The notes under the pieces: generated by a model
The model's input: only the letters and a program-made list of their open reading frames with translations
What the model was told of the DNA's origin: nothing
Database searches by the model: none
Assembly: GCA_000307935.1 (NCBI GenBank)
Contig: AMWX01000002.1
Location: 62,001 to 126,000 of the forward strand
Direction of reading: 5' to 3'
Length of the DNA stretch: 64,000 nucleotides
Source: SAR86 cluster bacterium SAR86E
Lineage (GTDB): Bacteria; Pseudomonadota; Gammaproteobacteria; Magnimaribacterales; D2472
Shown here: one piece after another, positions 1-12,127 of the stretch
Numbering within the stretch: the first letter of the stretch is position 1
Layout of the letters: each line of letters starts with the position of its first letter
Translations under genes and position numbers: made by a program

Positions 1-1126
1 CCCCAATGTTTGTTTTGCTACCTATATCCGCATCACCCAAATAAGCTAAATGATTGGCTTTGGCCCCATCTCCAAGCTTAGTTTTTTTGGTCTCAACAAA
101 ATTACCAATTTTGGCATTGTCCCCTATTTCTGAGCCTTCTCTTAGACGCGCATACGGACCTATATTGCAGTTAGAGCCCACGGTTGCAGATGAGAGATGG
201 CTAAAAGATTCAATGATGGAATTATCTCCAATAGAAACATCTTGCAGAACAACGTTTGATTTGATTATAACGTTTTCACCCAAAACTACCTTGCCTTCAA
301 ATATTACATTAACGTCAACGGAACAATCTTTGCCGGCCTCGACTTCTCCTCGAACATCGACGCGAGCAGCATCTAGAAGAGTGATTCCTTGTTCTAATAA
401 TTTTTCAGCGCTCATTTTTCTTAAAATTGATTCTAACTCATGTAACTCATGCTTGTTATTTGCCCCCATTACTTCAGTAGGATTTGCTTGAATACAACTT
501 ATTTTAACTCCTTTTGCAGAAAGTATCTCTACCAAGTCTGTAAGGTAGTACTCATTAGCAGCATTTTGGTTGCTAATTTCATCTAATGCTGGTTTAAGAA
601 AGCTGCCGTCGATCAATAAAATACCAGTAAAGACATTTTTAATTTGTTTCTCAACATCGGACGCGTCTTTTTGTTCAATAATTCTTAAGGCTAGATTTTT
701 TTCATTGGTCATGATTCTTCCGTAGCCAGTTGGATCATCTAATTTCATTGATAAAAGCGTGCAATCTTGATCAGAGTTAATAAGAGCTTCTATGCTCTCG
801 CTTCTTATCAAAGGCACATCACCATATAAAACTAATACCTTTTCATCATCCTTAATCAAATGAGATGCTGTTTTAACTGCATGTGCAGTCCCCAGCTGTT
901 CGTTTTGATCCGCTGTCTGAATATTTGGATCAATGTCAGCTATATGTTCTTTTAAAAGATCTTTTTGATGCCCCACGATAACCGTTATATCTTTGCTGCA
1001 AGATTTGGCAGTTTTAATGACATGAGAAACAAGGGTTTGTCCGCCAAGAGGCTGCATAACCTTTGGTAAATTGGTGTTCATTCGAGTTCCCTTGCCCGCT
1101 GCAAGGATAATAGTATGAATATTCAA
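1..1126 (-). CDS. glmU: GlmU, bifunctional UDP-GlcNAc synthesis enzyme (3' end cut by window)
   Basis: GlmU acetylates glucosamine-1-phosphate and then uridylylates it, giving UDP-GlcNAc for peptidoglycan and LPS. About 375 of the usual ~455 residues lie inside the window. The N-terminal nucleotidyltransferase motif LAAGKGTRM is at residues 8-16, a GDVPLI segment follows near residue 100, and the C-terminal half has the hexapeptide repeats of a left-handed beta helix. No ATG lies upstream of the nucleotide-binding motif, and the first internal ATG would delete it, so the start is probably the TTG at 1124-1126, just after an in-frame stop at 1139-1141. It follows atpC by 32 bp, a common gammaproteobacterial order. 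Confidence 0.93.
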   Translation of the reverse strand, partial: MNIHTIILAAGKGTRMNTNLPKVMQPLGGQTLVSHVIKTAKSCSKDITVIVGHQKDLLKEHIADIDPNIQTADQNEQLGTAHAVKTASHLIKDDEKVLVLYGDVPLIRSESIEALINSDQDCTLLSMKLDDPTGYGRIMTNEKNLALRIIEQKDASDVEKQIKNVFTGILLIDGSFLKPALDEISNQNAANEYYLTDLVEILSAKGVKISCIQANPTEVMGANNKHELHELESILRKMSAEKLLEQGITLLDAARVDVRGEVEAGKDCSVDVNVIFEGKVVLGENVIIKSNVVLQDVSIGDNSIIESFSHLSSATVGSNCNIGPYARLREGSEIGDNAKIGNFVETKKTKLGDGAKANHLAYLGDADIGSKTNIG

Positions 1127-1158
1127 CGTAATGACGAATTAAGCTTGATACAAGTACC

Positions 1159-1572
1159 TTACTTGTTTTTTCTTAATTTTTGAATGGTTTTGATTCTTGC
1201 GGCCGCTTCTGCAAGTTGAGCTGCTGCTTTGGTGTAATCTAAGTCTGACTCTTTATCATGCATGTTTTTTTCTGCTAGCTCTTGTGCCTTAATAGCTTCA
1301 GCCTCATCCATTGATTCTGCGCGCTCAGCTCGATCAGACAAGAAGGTTACCAAATCAGGTTGTATTTCAATGAATCCGCCTGAGCAGAAAAAAGTTTTTT
1401 CATCATCACCGTTTTGAACTCGTACTGGGCCAGGAGCAAGACCGGTGAGAAGAGGAGTATGCCCGGGCGCAATACCTATCTCACCAAGAGAGCCAGTAGC
1501 AAAAACCATAGTCCCTTCGCCAGAATAAATCTCCTCACTTGATGAAACTATGCTGACTTTAATGGTGGACAT
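1159..1572 (-). CDS. atpC: ATP synthase F1 epsilon subunit
   Basis: This is the central-stalk subunit that couples and inhibits F1. It has 137 residues, the usual size, with an N-terminal beta-sandwich (including GSLGEIGIAPGHTPLL) and a C-terminal helical hairpin rich in Ala, Glu and Lys. It is the last gene of the atp operon, 3 bp after atpD. Confidence 0.96.
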   Translation of the reverse strand: MSTIKVSIVSSSEEIYSGEGTMVFATGSLGEIGIAPGHTPLLTGLAPGPVRVQNGDDEKTFFCSGGFIEIQPDLVTFLSDRAERAESMDEAEAIKAQELAEKNMHDKESDLDYTKAAAQLAEAAARIKTIQKLRKNK

Positions 1573-1575
1573 AAA

Positions 1576-3847
<2,272 letters not shown>

Positions 3848-3858
3848 TATTAATTAAA

Positions 3859-5403
3859 TTAAAAAGTTTGGGTTTTTTTAAATTGCTCAACAACCTCAGT
3901 GAATTGTTTTTCAATATCATCATTCCAGTCGCCTGTATCATTAATGCTTTTTTCAAGATCAGCCTTTTCAGAGGTGAAGTAACCATGCAACGCCTCTTCA
4001 AAGCTACCGATTTTTTCTACATCAACATCATCCATGTAACCCCTATCAGCCGCAAAAATGCTGAGGGATTGTTGAGCAACGCTCATAGGTGCATATTGTT
4101 TTTGTTTAATAAGCTCTGTGATTCTAATTCCTCTGGCTAACTGGGCTTTCGTAGCATCATCCAAGTCAGATGCAAACTGAGAGAAAGCCGCCAGCTCTCT
4201 ATACTGAGCCAACGCTGTTCTTACTCCACCACTTAGTTTTTTCATGATCTTGGTTTGAGCTGCACCACCCACTCTAGAAACAGATATGCCTGGGTTAATA
4301 GCAGGCCTGATACCTGAGTTAAACAAATCGGTTTCTAAGAAAATTTGGCCATCGGTAATGGAGATTACGTTTGTAGGAACAAATGCTGATACATCGCCAG
4401 CCTGTGTTTCAATAATTGGAAGTGCGGTTAAAGATCCTGTTTTGCCTTTCACCTTTCCATTTGTAGCTTTTTCTACGTAGTCTGCGTTTACTCTTGCCGC
4501 TCTTTCTAACAGTCTTGAGTGTAGATAAAAAACATCGCCAGGGTATGCCTCTCTTCCTGGGGGTCTTTTTAAAAGTAAAGATACCTGTCTATATGCAACC
4601 GCTTGTTTGGAAAGATCATCATAAACAATTAATGCATCCTCTCCTTTGTCTCTAAAGTATTCACCCATTGAGCAGCCTGAATATGCAGAGAGGTATTGCA
4701 TTGGTGCTGGATCAGACGCGGAAGCTGAGACAACAATTGTATGTTCAAGGGCACCATGCTCCTCAAGTTTTTTAACTACATTTACTACTGTTGATTGTTT
4801 TTGCCCTATCGCAACATAAATACACTTAATCCCTGTGCCTTTTTGGTTAATGATTGCATCAACCGCAACAGCCGTTTTACCGGTTTGCCTATCGCCAATA
4901 ATAAGCTCTCTTTGGCCTCGACCAATTGGAACCATGGCATCAACAGCTTTAAGACCAATTTGTACCGGTTGATCAACTGATTGTCTTGCAATAACGCCTG
5001 GAGCCACTACCTCCACTGGTGCAGTTGACTCTGCTTTAATTTCACCCTTTCCATCAATTGGGTTTCCCAAAGCATCCACCACTCTTCCTAGCAACTCTTC
5101 ACCGACGGGTACTTCTAAAATTCTTCCTGTACAAACTGCTTTTTGACCCTCAATCAAGCCTAAGTAGTCACCAAGAACAACAGCACCTACAGAATCTTGT
5201 TCAAGATTGAGTGCCAGCCCAAGAACTCCGTTTTCGAACTCTATCAACTCACCGTACATAACATCGCCCATGCCGTGAATTCGAACAATCCCGTCTGAAA
5301 CACTCACAATAATGCCTTCGTTTTTTCTTTCTGCCGAAAGATCAAGACCTGAAATTTTTTCCTTTAAAACGCTGGAAATTTCTGATGGATTTAATTGGCT
5401 CAT
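3859..5403 (-). CDS. atpA: ATP synthase F1 alpha subunit
   Basis: This is the non-catalytic nucleotide-binding subunit of F1, 514 residues (family about 513). It has an N-terminal beta-barrel, a P-loop GDRQTGKT at residues 170-177, and the C-terminal helical domain. The signature [14 protein letters not shown] is present. The gene lies between atpH and atpG with short spacers. Confidence 0.97.
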   Translation of the reverse strand: MSQLNPSEISSVLKEKISGLDLSAERKNEGIIVSVSDGIVRIHGMGDVMYGELIEFENGVLGLALNLEQDSVGAVVLGDYLGLIEGQKAVCTGRILEVPVGEELLGRVVDALGNPIDGKGEIKAESTAPVEVVAPGVIARQSVDQPVQIGLKAVDAMVPIGRGQRELIIGDRQTGKTAVAVDAIINQKGTGIKCIYVAIGQKQSTVVNVVKKLEEHGALEHTIVVSASASDPAPMQYLSAYSGCSMGEYFRDKGEDALIVYDDLSKQAVAYRQVSLLLKRPPGREAYPGDVFYLHSRLLERAARVNADYVEKATNGKVKGKTGSLTALPIIETQAGDVSAFVPTNVISITDGQIFLETDLFNSGIRPAINPGISVSRVGGAAQTKIMKKLSGGVRTALAQYRELAAFSQFASDLDDATKAQLARGIRITELIKQKQYAPMSVAQQSLSIFAADRGYMDDVDVEKIGSFEEALHGYFTSEKADLEKSINDTGDWNDDIEKQFTEVVEQFKKTQTF

Positions 5404-5412
5404 TTTTTCACC

Positions 5413-5949
5413 TTAAAAATTTAATTGGTTGACTAATTTTTTGACCTTTCCTCTAATGGATAGATCCAGAGTTTCATCTCCGATTTTAATAGATAGACCG
5501 CCCATGATTGACGGATCTTCTGAAAATTCTATGTTGGAACCCTCTCCATGTTCTGAGAGAAGCTTTTCGATAATCATATTTTTGTTGTCTTCAGAGGGTA
5601 GATTTGCAACATTAACAACTATCGAGCTTGTATTGTTGTGCTGTTCTAGCAACTCTTGATAACTTGTATTAATTGCTTCAATAAGATTAAGTCTTTTATT
5701 GTCCGCTAGAAGTTCTAACATTTTATTGGCAAGCTTATCCACCTCACCATCTGCCAAGCCTATAATGGTTTGGGCAATTTTGTCTTTAGAGAGTTCTGGA
5801 TCTTCAATCAACCTAGAAACTTCTTGTGTTTGAGACAAGACCGATAATAAGGCTAAGTCCTTAGCAACTATCTCATGATTGCCAGCATCTAAAGCCGCAG
5901 AAAAAATAGCTTTAGCATATGGTCTGGCAAGTGGAGACAGCTCAATCAT
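5413..5949 (-). CDS. atpH: ATP synthase F1 delta subunit
   Basis: This is the peripheral-stalk connector between F1 and the b subunits, 178 residues. The N-terminal helical bundle (ARPYAKAIFSAALDAG) and the C-terminal beta motif (SIMGGLSIKIGDETLDLSI) match the OSCP/delta family. It starts 3 bp after atpF. Confidence 0.95.
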   Translation of the reverse strand: MIELSPLARPYAKAIFSAALDAGNHEIVAKDLALLSVLSQTQEVSRLIEDPELSKDKIAQTIIGLADGEVDKLANKMLELLADNKRLNLIEAINTSYQELLEQHNNTSSIVVNVANLPSEDNKNMIIEKLLSEHGEGSNIEFSEDPSIMGGLSIKIGDETLDLSIRGKVKKLVNQLNF

Positions 5950-5952
5950 TTT

Positions 5953-6423
5953 TTATAACTCTGCAGCTGCTTTTTTGAGCAATTCTTGATGCTTCTCTGG
6001 ACCAATCTCATCGCCCAATATTTTTTCAGAAGTGTCGATAATCAGTTCTGACATTTTTTGCCTTAGTTCTTCTTTGGCTTTGTTAACGTCATTTTCGATT
6101 GTTTTGGATGCTGAAGATAAAATCTTTTCAGCCTCAACCTCTGCTTTTTCTGTTGCATCATTGACGATTTGAGAGGCTCTAGAGTTGGCTTTTTCTAATA
6201 TTTCAGCGGCCTCTGCTTTTGCTTTGTTCATCTCTTGATCAAAAGCTAGTTGTGCTTCCTCCAGTGAATCATCAGCTTTCTTTGCTGCTTCTAAACCATC
6301 TGCTATTCGCTTTTCTCTCTCTTCCATGATCGCAATAATTGGAGGCCACACATATTTCCAGCAAATTGCTACAAAAATAACAAATGCTAAAGTTTGACCT
6401 AAAAGTGTTGCGTTAATATTCAT
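5953..6423 (-). CDS. atpF: ATP synthase Fo b subunit
   Basis: This is the peripheral-stalk subunit, 156 residues (E. coli 156). One N-terminal membrane helix (residues ~5-25, [20 protein letters not shown]) is followed by a long charged coiled coil rich in Ala, Glu and Lys, which dimerises and reaches the delta subunit. Confidence 0.95.
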   Translation of the reverse strand: MNINATLLGQTLAFVIFVAICWKYVWPPIIAIMEEREKRIADGLEAAKKADDSLEEAQLAFDQEMNKAKAEAAEILEKANSRASQIVNDATEKAEVEAEKILSSASKTIENDVNKAKEELRQKMSELIIDTSEKILGDEIGPEKHQELLKKAAAEL

Positions 6424-6431
6424 TTCTTATC

Positions 6432-6668
<237 letters not shown>

Positions 6669-6683
6669 CTAAAAATTAATGAC

Positions 6684-7824
<1,141 letters not shown>

Positions 7825-7897
7825 TAGACCTAGTGCGGATAACCAGTTGTTTTTTAGTGTATTAATTTTGACTTAAGTATGTTTTTTTACGGGGCTG

Positions 7898-7926
7898 ATT
7901 ATAAAAATTAATAGTCTTAAGAACAA
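7898..7926 (-). promoter_or_regulatory. Predicted sigma-70 promoter of the atp operon
   Basis: On the minus strand a perfect -10 box TATAAT (7898-7903) lies 17 bp from a -35-like TTGTTC (7921-7926). Transcription would begin near 7891 and run into the atpI-like gene. The promoter abuts the 3' end of parB, whose stop is at 7929. Confidence 0.6.
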
Positions 7927-7928
7927 GC

Positions 7929-8771
7929 TTAATTTTTCTTTAATTTTAATAATTTGCTAATAATTGACTCTCTCTCATCTTTTGAAGAGTATGAGATTGA
8001 GATTTTACCTTTTGATGTGGTTTGTTGATCAATTTGGGTTTTGTGGCCTATATTTTCTGAAAGCTCCTCCTCTATGTTTAATAGGTCTCTGTCTTTTTGT
8101 TTTATCTTGTTTTTTGTGGAGTTGGGTTTGGTTGAGGTGGCAGCATCTTTAACCGTCATGCCCAGGGCAACTATTTTGTGCGCAAGCTCTTCTGCTTCTT
8201 TGGGTTCCATGGATGCAAGAATTTTGGCGTGTCCTTTTTCTAATTCACCGGCATGCAAAAGATTAATAATAGAGGGGGGGAGGTTTAATAGCCTAATAGA
8301 GTTGGCAATAGAGCTTCTAGCTTTACCTGTCACCTCAGCGATCTTATCTTGTGTTAAGGAGAACTCTCTTTTTAATCGATCATAGCCCTTTGCCTCTTCA
8401 ATTGGATTTAGGTCCTCTCGTTGCAGATTTTCGATAAGAGCTAGCTCAAGTGAAACTTGGTCTTCCGCAACATCAACCATACAGGGAGCAGATACTAAAC
8501 CAGCCTTTTTTGCAGCCCTAAGCCTTCTTTCTCCAGCAATTAATTCATAACCACCAGCTCCCGTCTCTCTTACCAATATAGGAGAAAGGATTCCGTGTTT
8601 GGCAATAGATTGTGAGAGTTCATTTATTTTTTGCTCATCAAAAGTTTGTCTTGGTTGAAACCGGTTGGGTTTAATTTTGTTTAGGTCAATCTCTTTTATT
8701 GACTGTTTGTTTGGGGAAGCCACATCACCCAAAAGGGCGTCTAGGCCTGTGTTTAATATTTTATCTACCAC
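7929..8771 (-). CDS. parB: Chromosome partitioning protein ParB
   Basis: This is the DNA-binding CTP-switch clamp that loads at parS sites and spreads to drive origin segregation. It has 280 residues: an N-terminal ParB/Srx domain with GERRLRAAKKAG near residue 79, a helix-turn-helix (LTQDKIAEVTGKARSSIANS) near residues 134-153, a variable linker, and a short C-terminal dimerisation domain. It overlaps parA by 11 bp. A parS-like site lies about 10 kb away in recF. Confidence 0.95.
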   Translation of the reverse strand: MVDKILNTGLDALLGDVASPNKQSIKEIDLNKIKPNRFQPRQTFDEQKINELSQSIAKHGILSPILVRETGAGGYELIAGERRLRAAKKAGLVSAPCMVDVAEDQVSLELALIENLQREDLNPIEEAKGYDRLKREFSLTQDKIAEVTGKARSSIANSIRLLNLPPSIINLLHAGELEKGHAKILASMEPKEAEELAHKIVALGMTVKDAATSTKPNSTKNKIKQKDRDLLNIEEELSENIGHKTQIDQQTTSKGKISISYSSKDERESIISKLLKLKKN

Positions 8772-9516
8772 TCTCTATTCTCCTAATAAGTTCTCCAGCC
8801 AGTGCCAAGTAAGCTTTTGCCCCAAATGAGGACGGCATATATTGTATGGCCGATGTCTTGTGGCTGGGGGCTTCTGCCAATTTAACATTTCTAGGTATAA
8901 GTGTATTAAAAACCAACTCAGGGAAGTGTTTTTCCAGCTCTTCAGAAACCTCTTTGGCTAGATTGTTTCTCATGTCCACCATGGTTCTAATAATTCCAAA
9001 AACCCTGTTTTCTGTGAGATTTTTATTTTTGAGCGTATTGATTGTGTTGATCAAAGAGGATATCCCCTCCAAAGAATAATATTCACATTGCAGCGGAATA
9101 AGCGTTGCGGATGCTGCAAAAAGAGATTCAAGGGTTAATTGGTTGAGTGAAGGTGGTGTGTCTATGATTATAAACTCGTAATTAAGTGGTTTAAGTTGTT
9201 TTTTAAGCTCGCCTTGTTTCTGCTCGTTTCTTATTAATACCTCGAGCGCAATTAGGTTTTCTCCGCCAGGAACAACATCATAACCGCTGGGAGATTTTAA
9301 AATTTGATCATTGATTAAAAGGTTTTGTGAATATATTTCATATAGGGTATTTTCATTTTTTTTCATGCCAGCGGCCGTGCTGGCATTTCCCTGTGGGTCT
9401 AAATCAATTAATAAAACGCTTCTCTTGGTTGCCGCTAATGCAGCAGATAAGTTTACCGCTGTTGTTGTTTTTCCGACCCCTCCTTTTTGATTTGCTATTG
9501 CGATGACGTGTTTCAT
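8761..9516 (-). CDS. parA: Chromosome partitioning ATPase ParA
   Basis: This is a deviant Walker ATPase that positions ParB-parS complexes on the nucleoid. It has 251 residues. The deviant Walker A motif KGGVGKTT is at residues 11-18 and the Walker B-like segment is FIIIDTPPSL. There is no N-terminal DNA-binding domain, as expected for the chromosomal (Soj) type. The gene is 2 bp from rsmG and overlaps parB. Confidence 0.96.
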   Translation of the reverse strand: MKHVIAIANQKGGVGKTTTAVNLSAALAATKRSVLLIDLDPQGNASTAAGMKKNENTLYEIYSQNLLINDQILKSPSGYDVVPGGENLIALEVLIRNEQKQGELKKQLKPLNYEFIIIDTPPSLNQLTLESLFAASATLIPLQCEYYSLEGISSLINTINTLKNKNLTENRVFGIIRTMVDMRNNLAKEVSEELEKHFPELVFNTLIPRNVKLAEAPSHKTSAIQYMPSSFGAKAYLALAGELIRRIESGR

Positions 9517-9518
9517 TT

Positions 9519-10097
9519 TTAATATATTTCTAGGATGTGTCGCTCTTTCGTTGTTTTGTTTAAATTATGAATAGTATAAGAGTATTTTTTATCATTGAGC
9601 TCGGCAACCTCTTCTTTAATTTTTTGTTTTGTTCCCTTCATTAATATAAATTTTCCATCCTTTGTTAAGAGCTGTTCTGATAGCTCGACAATTTGCCTTG
9701 CGCTTGCAAGTGCTCGCGCTGTAATGATGTTAAATTTTTTGTCTAGTTTTGTGTTTTTTGATATGGGAGCATTAATAATGTCGGCGTTTTTTATGCCGAG
9801 TGATTGAATGGTTTTATTAATAAAGTATGCTTTTTTTTTGTTTTTTTCTGACATTAGAACTTTTGTAGTGGGGCTGTTTATTGCTATGACTAGGCCTGGC
9901 AAGCCTGCCCCGCTACCGATATCTAGTACATTTGACCCGTGAGGTATAAATGGAAGGATGGTTGCGCAGTCTTCTATGTCCATGCTTCTAATCTCTTCTT
10001 CTGTATAGCGCCCAACGATATTGTGTGCTTTGTTAAATCTAAGGATTTCTTCTATGTACTTCGATAAAAGATTTTGAGTTTTTATTTTGTTGTTAAT
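9519..10097 (-). CDS. rsmG: RsmG, 16S rRNA (guanine-527-N7) methyltransferase, apparent ATT start
   Basis: RsmG methylates G527 of 16S rRNA with SAM. The SAM-binding motif VLDIGSGAGLPG and the LMKG segment are present. The first in-frame ATG (9981-9983) would give only 154 residues and remove a conserved N-terminal helix (YIEEILRFNKAHNIVG...) that is plainly encoded upstream. No ATG, GTG or TTG lies between that helix and the nearest in-frame stop. An ATT at 10095-10097, nine bases after an AAAAGG SD (10107-10112), gives 192 residues, close to the usual ~205. The gene starts just after the mnmG stop (10102). Confidence 0.88.
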   Translation of the reverse strand: MNNKIKTQNLLSKYIEEILRFNKAHNIVGRYTEEEIRSMDIEDCATILPFIPHGSNVLDIGSGAGLPGLVIAINSPTTKVLMSEKNKKKAYFINKTIQSLGIKNADIINAPISKNTKLDKKFNIITARALASARQIVELSEQLLTKDGKFILMKGTKQKIKEEVAELNDKKYSYTIHNLNKTTKERHILEIY

Positions 10098-10101
10098 TTG
10101 G

Positions 10102-11919
10102 TTAAGCCTTTTCGAGAAGCTGTCTCTTTTTTATTGTTATTGATATTAGGTTTACTGCAGCTGGTGTTACGCCCTCTAGCCGACTTGCCTGTCCTAATGT
10201 TGAGGGCTTGTGTTTGGTTAGGCTTTCAACAACTTCGTTAGAAAGCCCCTTTATCTGTGCATAAATTATGTCGTTTGGTATTTTGGTTTTTTCATTTTTT
10301 TTAGAGCTGTCAACTTCTCTTTTTTGTTTTGCTATATAGCCACTGTATTTTATTTCATTGGCGGCTCTTTTGAACAAGTGTTCGTTTCGTTTGGTAATTT
10401 TTAGTAGTTTTTTTACTAAGACGTGATCAAGGTCTGTTCGCTTTAGCAGCTCTTCGCCGGTGGTTGGTTTGTTGTTGTGTTTTAGTTTTGCGCTTGTTGT
10501 ATTCGATAAAAATTCCTGGTATTCATTCTCTTTTTTTACAAAACTGTTAAACGTTTTCTCCTCTATTAAACCAATTTCGTAGGCTTTTTTTGTGAGTCGT
10601 TGGCAAGCGCTGTCTTGAGATAACATCAATCTAAACTCTGCTCTGCTGGTGAACATTCTATATGGTTCTGTAACTCCATGGAGAGTGAGATCATCAACCA
10701 AAACACCAATGTATGCTTCGCTTCTATCGAAAACCACCTCTTCTCGATCAAAAATTGATTGTGCAGCATTTATACCTGCGATCAACCCTTGGGCGGCCGC
10801 CTCTTCGTATCCGGTCGTTCCGTTTATTTGGCCTGCTAGATATAAGTTTTTTATAAATTTTGTTTCGAGGGTTGGGTGTAATGACCTTGGGTCAATAAAG
10901 TCATATTCAACCGCATAACCGAACTCCTCAATCATGCAATTCTCAAGCCCTACAATAGATTTTACAAATTGCTCTTGAATGTCTTCGGGAAGGCTTGTAG
11001 ATATTCCATTTGGATACACAAGATCTTTATCCAGCCCTTCTGGCTCAATGAAAATTTGGTGGCTGTCTTTCTTTGCAAACTTATTTATCTTGTCTTCGAT
11101 AGATGGGCAATATCGTGGGCCAATTCCAGAAATTTGACCGGAATACATGGCTGATAAATGGGTGTTGTTGGATATTATGTTATGGGTTATTTTGTTTGTT
11201 CTTGTTATGTAGCAAGAAATTTGTGGAAGTGTCGTTGTTGGTGGGTGCAATAAAGACATAGGTGGCGGAGTCTGATCTCCGGGTTGCTCTTGCATAGGGT
11301 TCAGATCAATGCTTGAAAGTTTTATTCTCGCAGGTGTTCCAGTTTTTAATCTCCCCATTGGCAATTTTAAGTCGTAAAGTTTTTTTGAAAGGGGAATGGA
11401 TGTTTCATCTCCAACCCTACCCCCTGAAATTTTTTCTTTACCTTTGTACATAATGCCGTTTAAGAAAGTGCCAGTCGTTAAAATTGTTTTGGTGGAGTAA
11501 ATTCGTTCACCAGTCCTAAGTTCAACACCCTCGATAGTGTTTTTGTTGATAAGAATGTCTACAACTTCACCCTCTTTAATTGTGATGGTTGTTTTGGCTA
11601 ATATCCCTTGGATAGCTTGTTTGTATTTATCTCTGTCGCATTGCACTCTGAGAGCTTGAACTGCAAAGCCTTTTCTTGTGTTTAATGTTCTTGATTGGAT
11701 ACCCGAAAGGTCTGTCGCTCGAGCCATAATGCCACCCAAGGCATCAACCTCTCTGACTAAGTGAGATTTCCCCAAGCCTCCAATGGCAGGGTTACAAGAC
11801 ATTTGACCTATCGCGCTTGTTTTAAAAGAAACCAAGCAACAACTAAGACCCTGCCTATAAATAGCATGCGCAGCCTCAGCTCCTGCATGACCACCCCCTA
11901 TCACTACTACATCAAACAT
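10102..11919 (-). CDS. mnmG: MnmG (GidA), tRNA uridine-34 carboxymethylaminomethyl modification enzyme
   Basis: With MnmE it installs (c)mnm5 groups on the wobble uridine of several tRNAs, using FAD, glycine or ammonium, and methylene-THF. It has 605 residues. The FAD-binding [10 protein letters not shown] is at residues 8-17, the GidA signature GGxGKSH is at about 47-53, and the [11 protein letters not shown] segment is present. No SD precedes the ATG. Translation may depend on a small upstream ORF that overlaps the start. Its codons and residues are biased toward A and C (Thr, Lys, Asn, Pro), opposite to neighbouring mnmE. Confidence 0.96.
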   Translation of the reverse strand: MFDVVVIGGGHAGAEAAHAIYRQGLSCCLVSFKTSAIGQMSCNPAIGGLGKSHLVREVDALGGIMARATDLSGIQSRTLNTRKGFAVQALRVQCDRDKYKQAIQGILAKTTITIKEGEVVDILINKNTIEGVELRTGERIYSTKTILTTGTFLNGIMYKGKEKISGGRVGDETSIPLSKKLYDLKLPMGRLKTGTPARIKLSSIDLNPMQEQPGDQTPPPMSLLHPPTTTLPQISCYITRTNKITHNIISNNTHLSAMYSGQISGIGPRYCPSIEDKINKFAKKDSHQIFIEPEGLDKDLVYPNGISTSLPEDIQEQFVKSIVGLENCMIEEFGYAVEYDFIDPRSLHPTLETKFIKNLYLAGQINGTTGYEEAAAQGLIAGINAAQSIFDREEVVFDRSEAYIGVLVDDLTLHGVTEPYRMFTSRAEFRLMLSQDSACQRLTKKAYEIGLIEEKTFNSFVKKENEYQEFLSNTTSAKLKHNNKPTTGEELLKRTDLDHVLVKKLLKITKRNEHLFKRAANEIKYSGYIAKQKREVDSSKKNEKTKIPNDIIYAQIKGLSNEVVESLTKHKPSTLGQASRLEGVTPAAVNLISITIKKRQLLEKA

Positions 11920-11995
11920 ATATATAAGTATTTAATAACAACAATATATTATTGTTGTTATTATTAAGACAGTATTTTCTGTTAATAAAACCCAC
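11912..11995 (-). CDS. Putative 27-residue leader ORF overlapping the mnmG start
   Basis: A GTG (11993-11995) lies five bases after the strongest SD in the region, AAAGGAGGGG (11999-12008). It opens a 27-codon frame whose stop TGA (11912-11914) overlaps the first codons of mnmG. The peptide has six consecutive Asn and four consecutive Leu, because the frame runs through the hairpin arms. It contains AGA, AAA, TTA and TTG codons, which are read by tRNAs that MnmE/MnmG modify. Codon content alone cannot prove a leader peptide in an AT-rich genome. The SD could instead serve an overlapping 21-codon frame starting at 11997. Confidence 0.35.
   Translation of the reverse strand: MGFINRKYCLNNNNNNILLLLNTYIYV
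11933..11963. repeat. Perfect 14-bp inverted repeat (hairpin) upstream of mnmG
   Basis: The arms TAATAACAACAATA (11933-11946) and TATTGTTGTTATTA (11950-11963) are perfect complements around a 3-base centre. It is the longest perfect palindrome I found in the window. It ends 13 bp before the mnmG ATG and is not followed by a T-run on the minus strand, so it is not a typical intrinsic terminator. Confidence 0.85.
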
Positions 11996-12078
11996 ACACC
12001 CCTCCTTTAAAAGAATTAATGCACATAATAAATTATGTAAATATGGCCCCACAAACTGTATTGTAATTTCAGATATCC

Positions 12079-12087
12079 TGTGGATAA
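12079..12087 (-). promoter_or_regulatory. DnaA box in the mnmG/mnmE spacer
   Basis: The minus strand reads TTATCCACA, the consensus 9-mer DnaA box, inside an AT-rich 208-bp spacer next to mnmG. E. coli-type oriC also lies beside mnmG (gidA). Only one perfect box was seen here, so origin function is not shown. Confidence 0.6.
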
Positions 12088-12127
12088 AAAAAAACATTTT
12101 TTTAATAACAAAATACCCACATTTTAT

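Noticed and set aside
5732-5745. TTATCCACC, a near DnaA box in atpH
   Set aside because: One mismatch, inside a conserved coding region, isolated; expected by chance in an AT-rich sequence.
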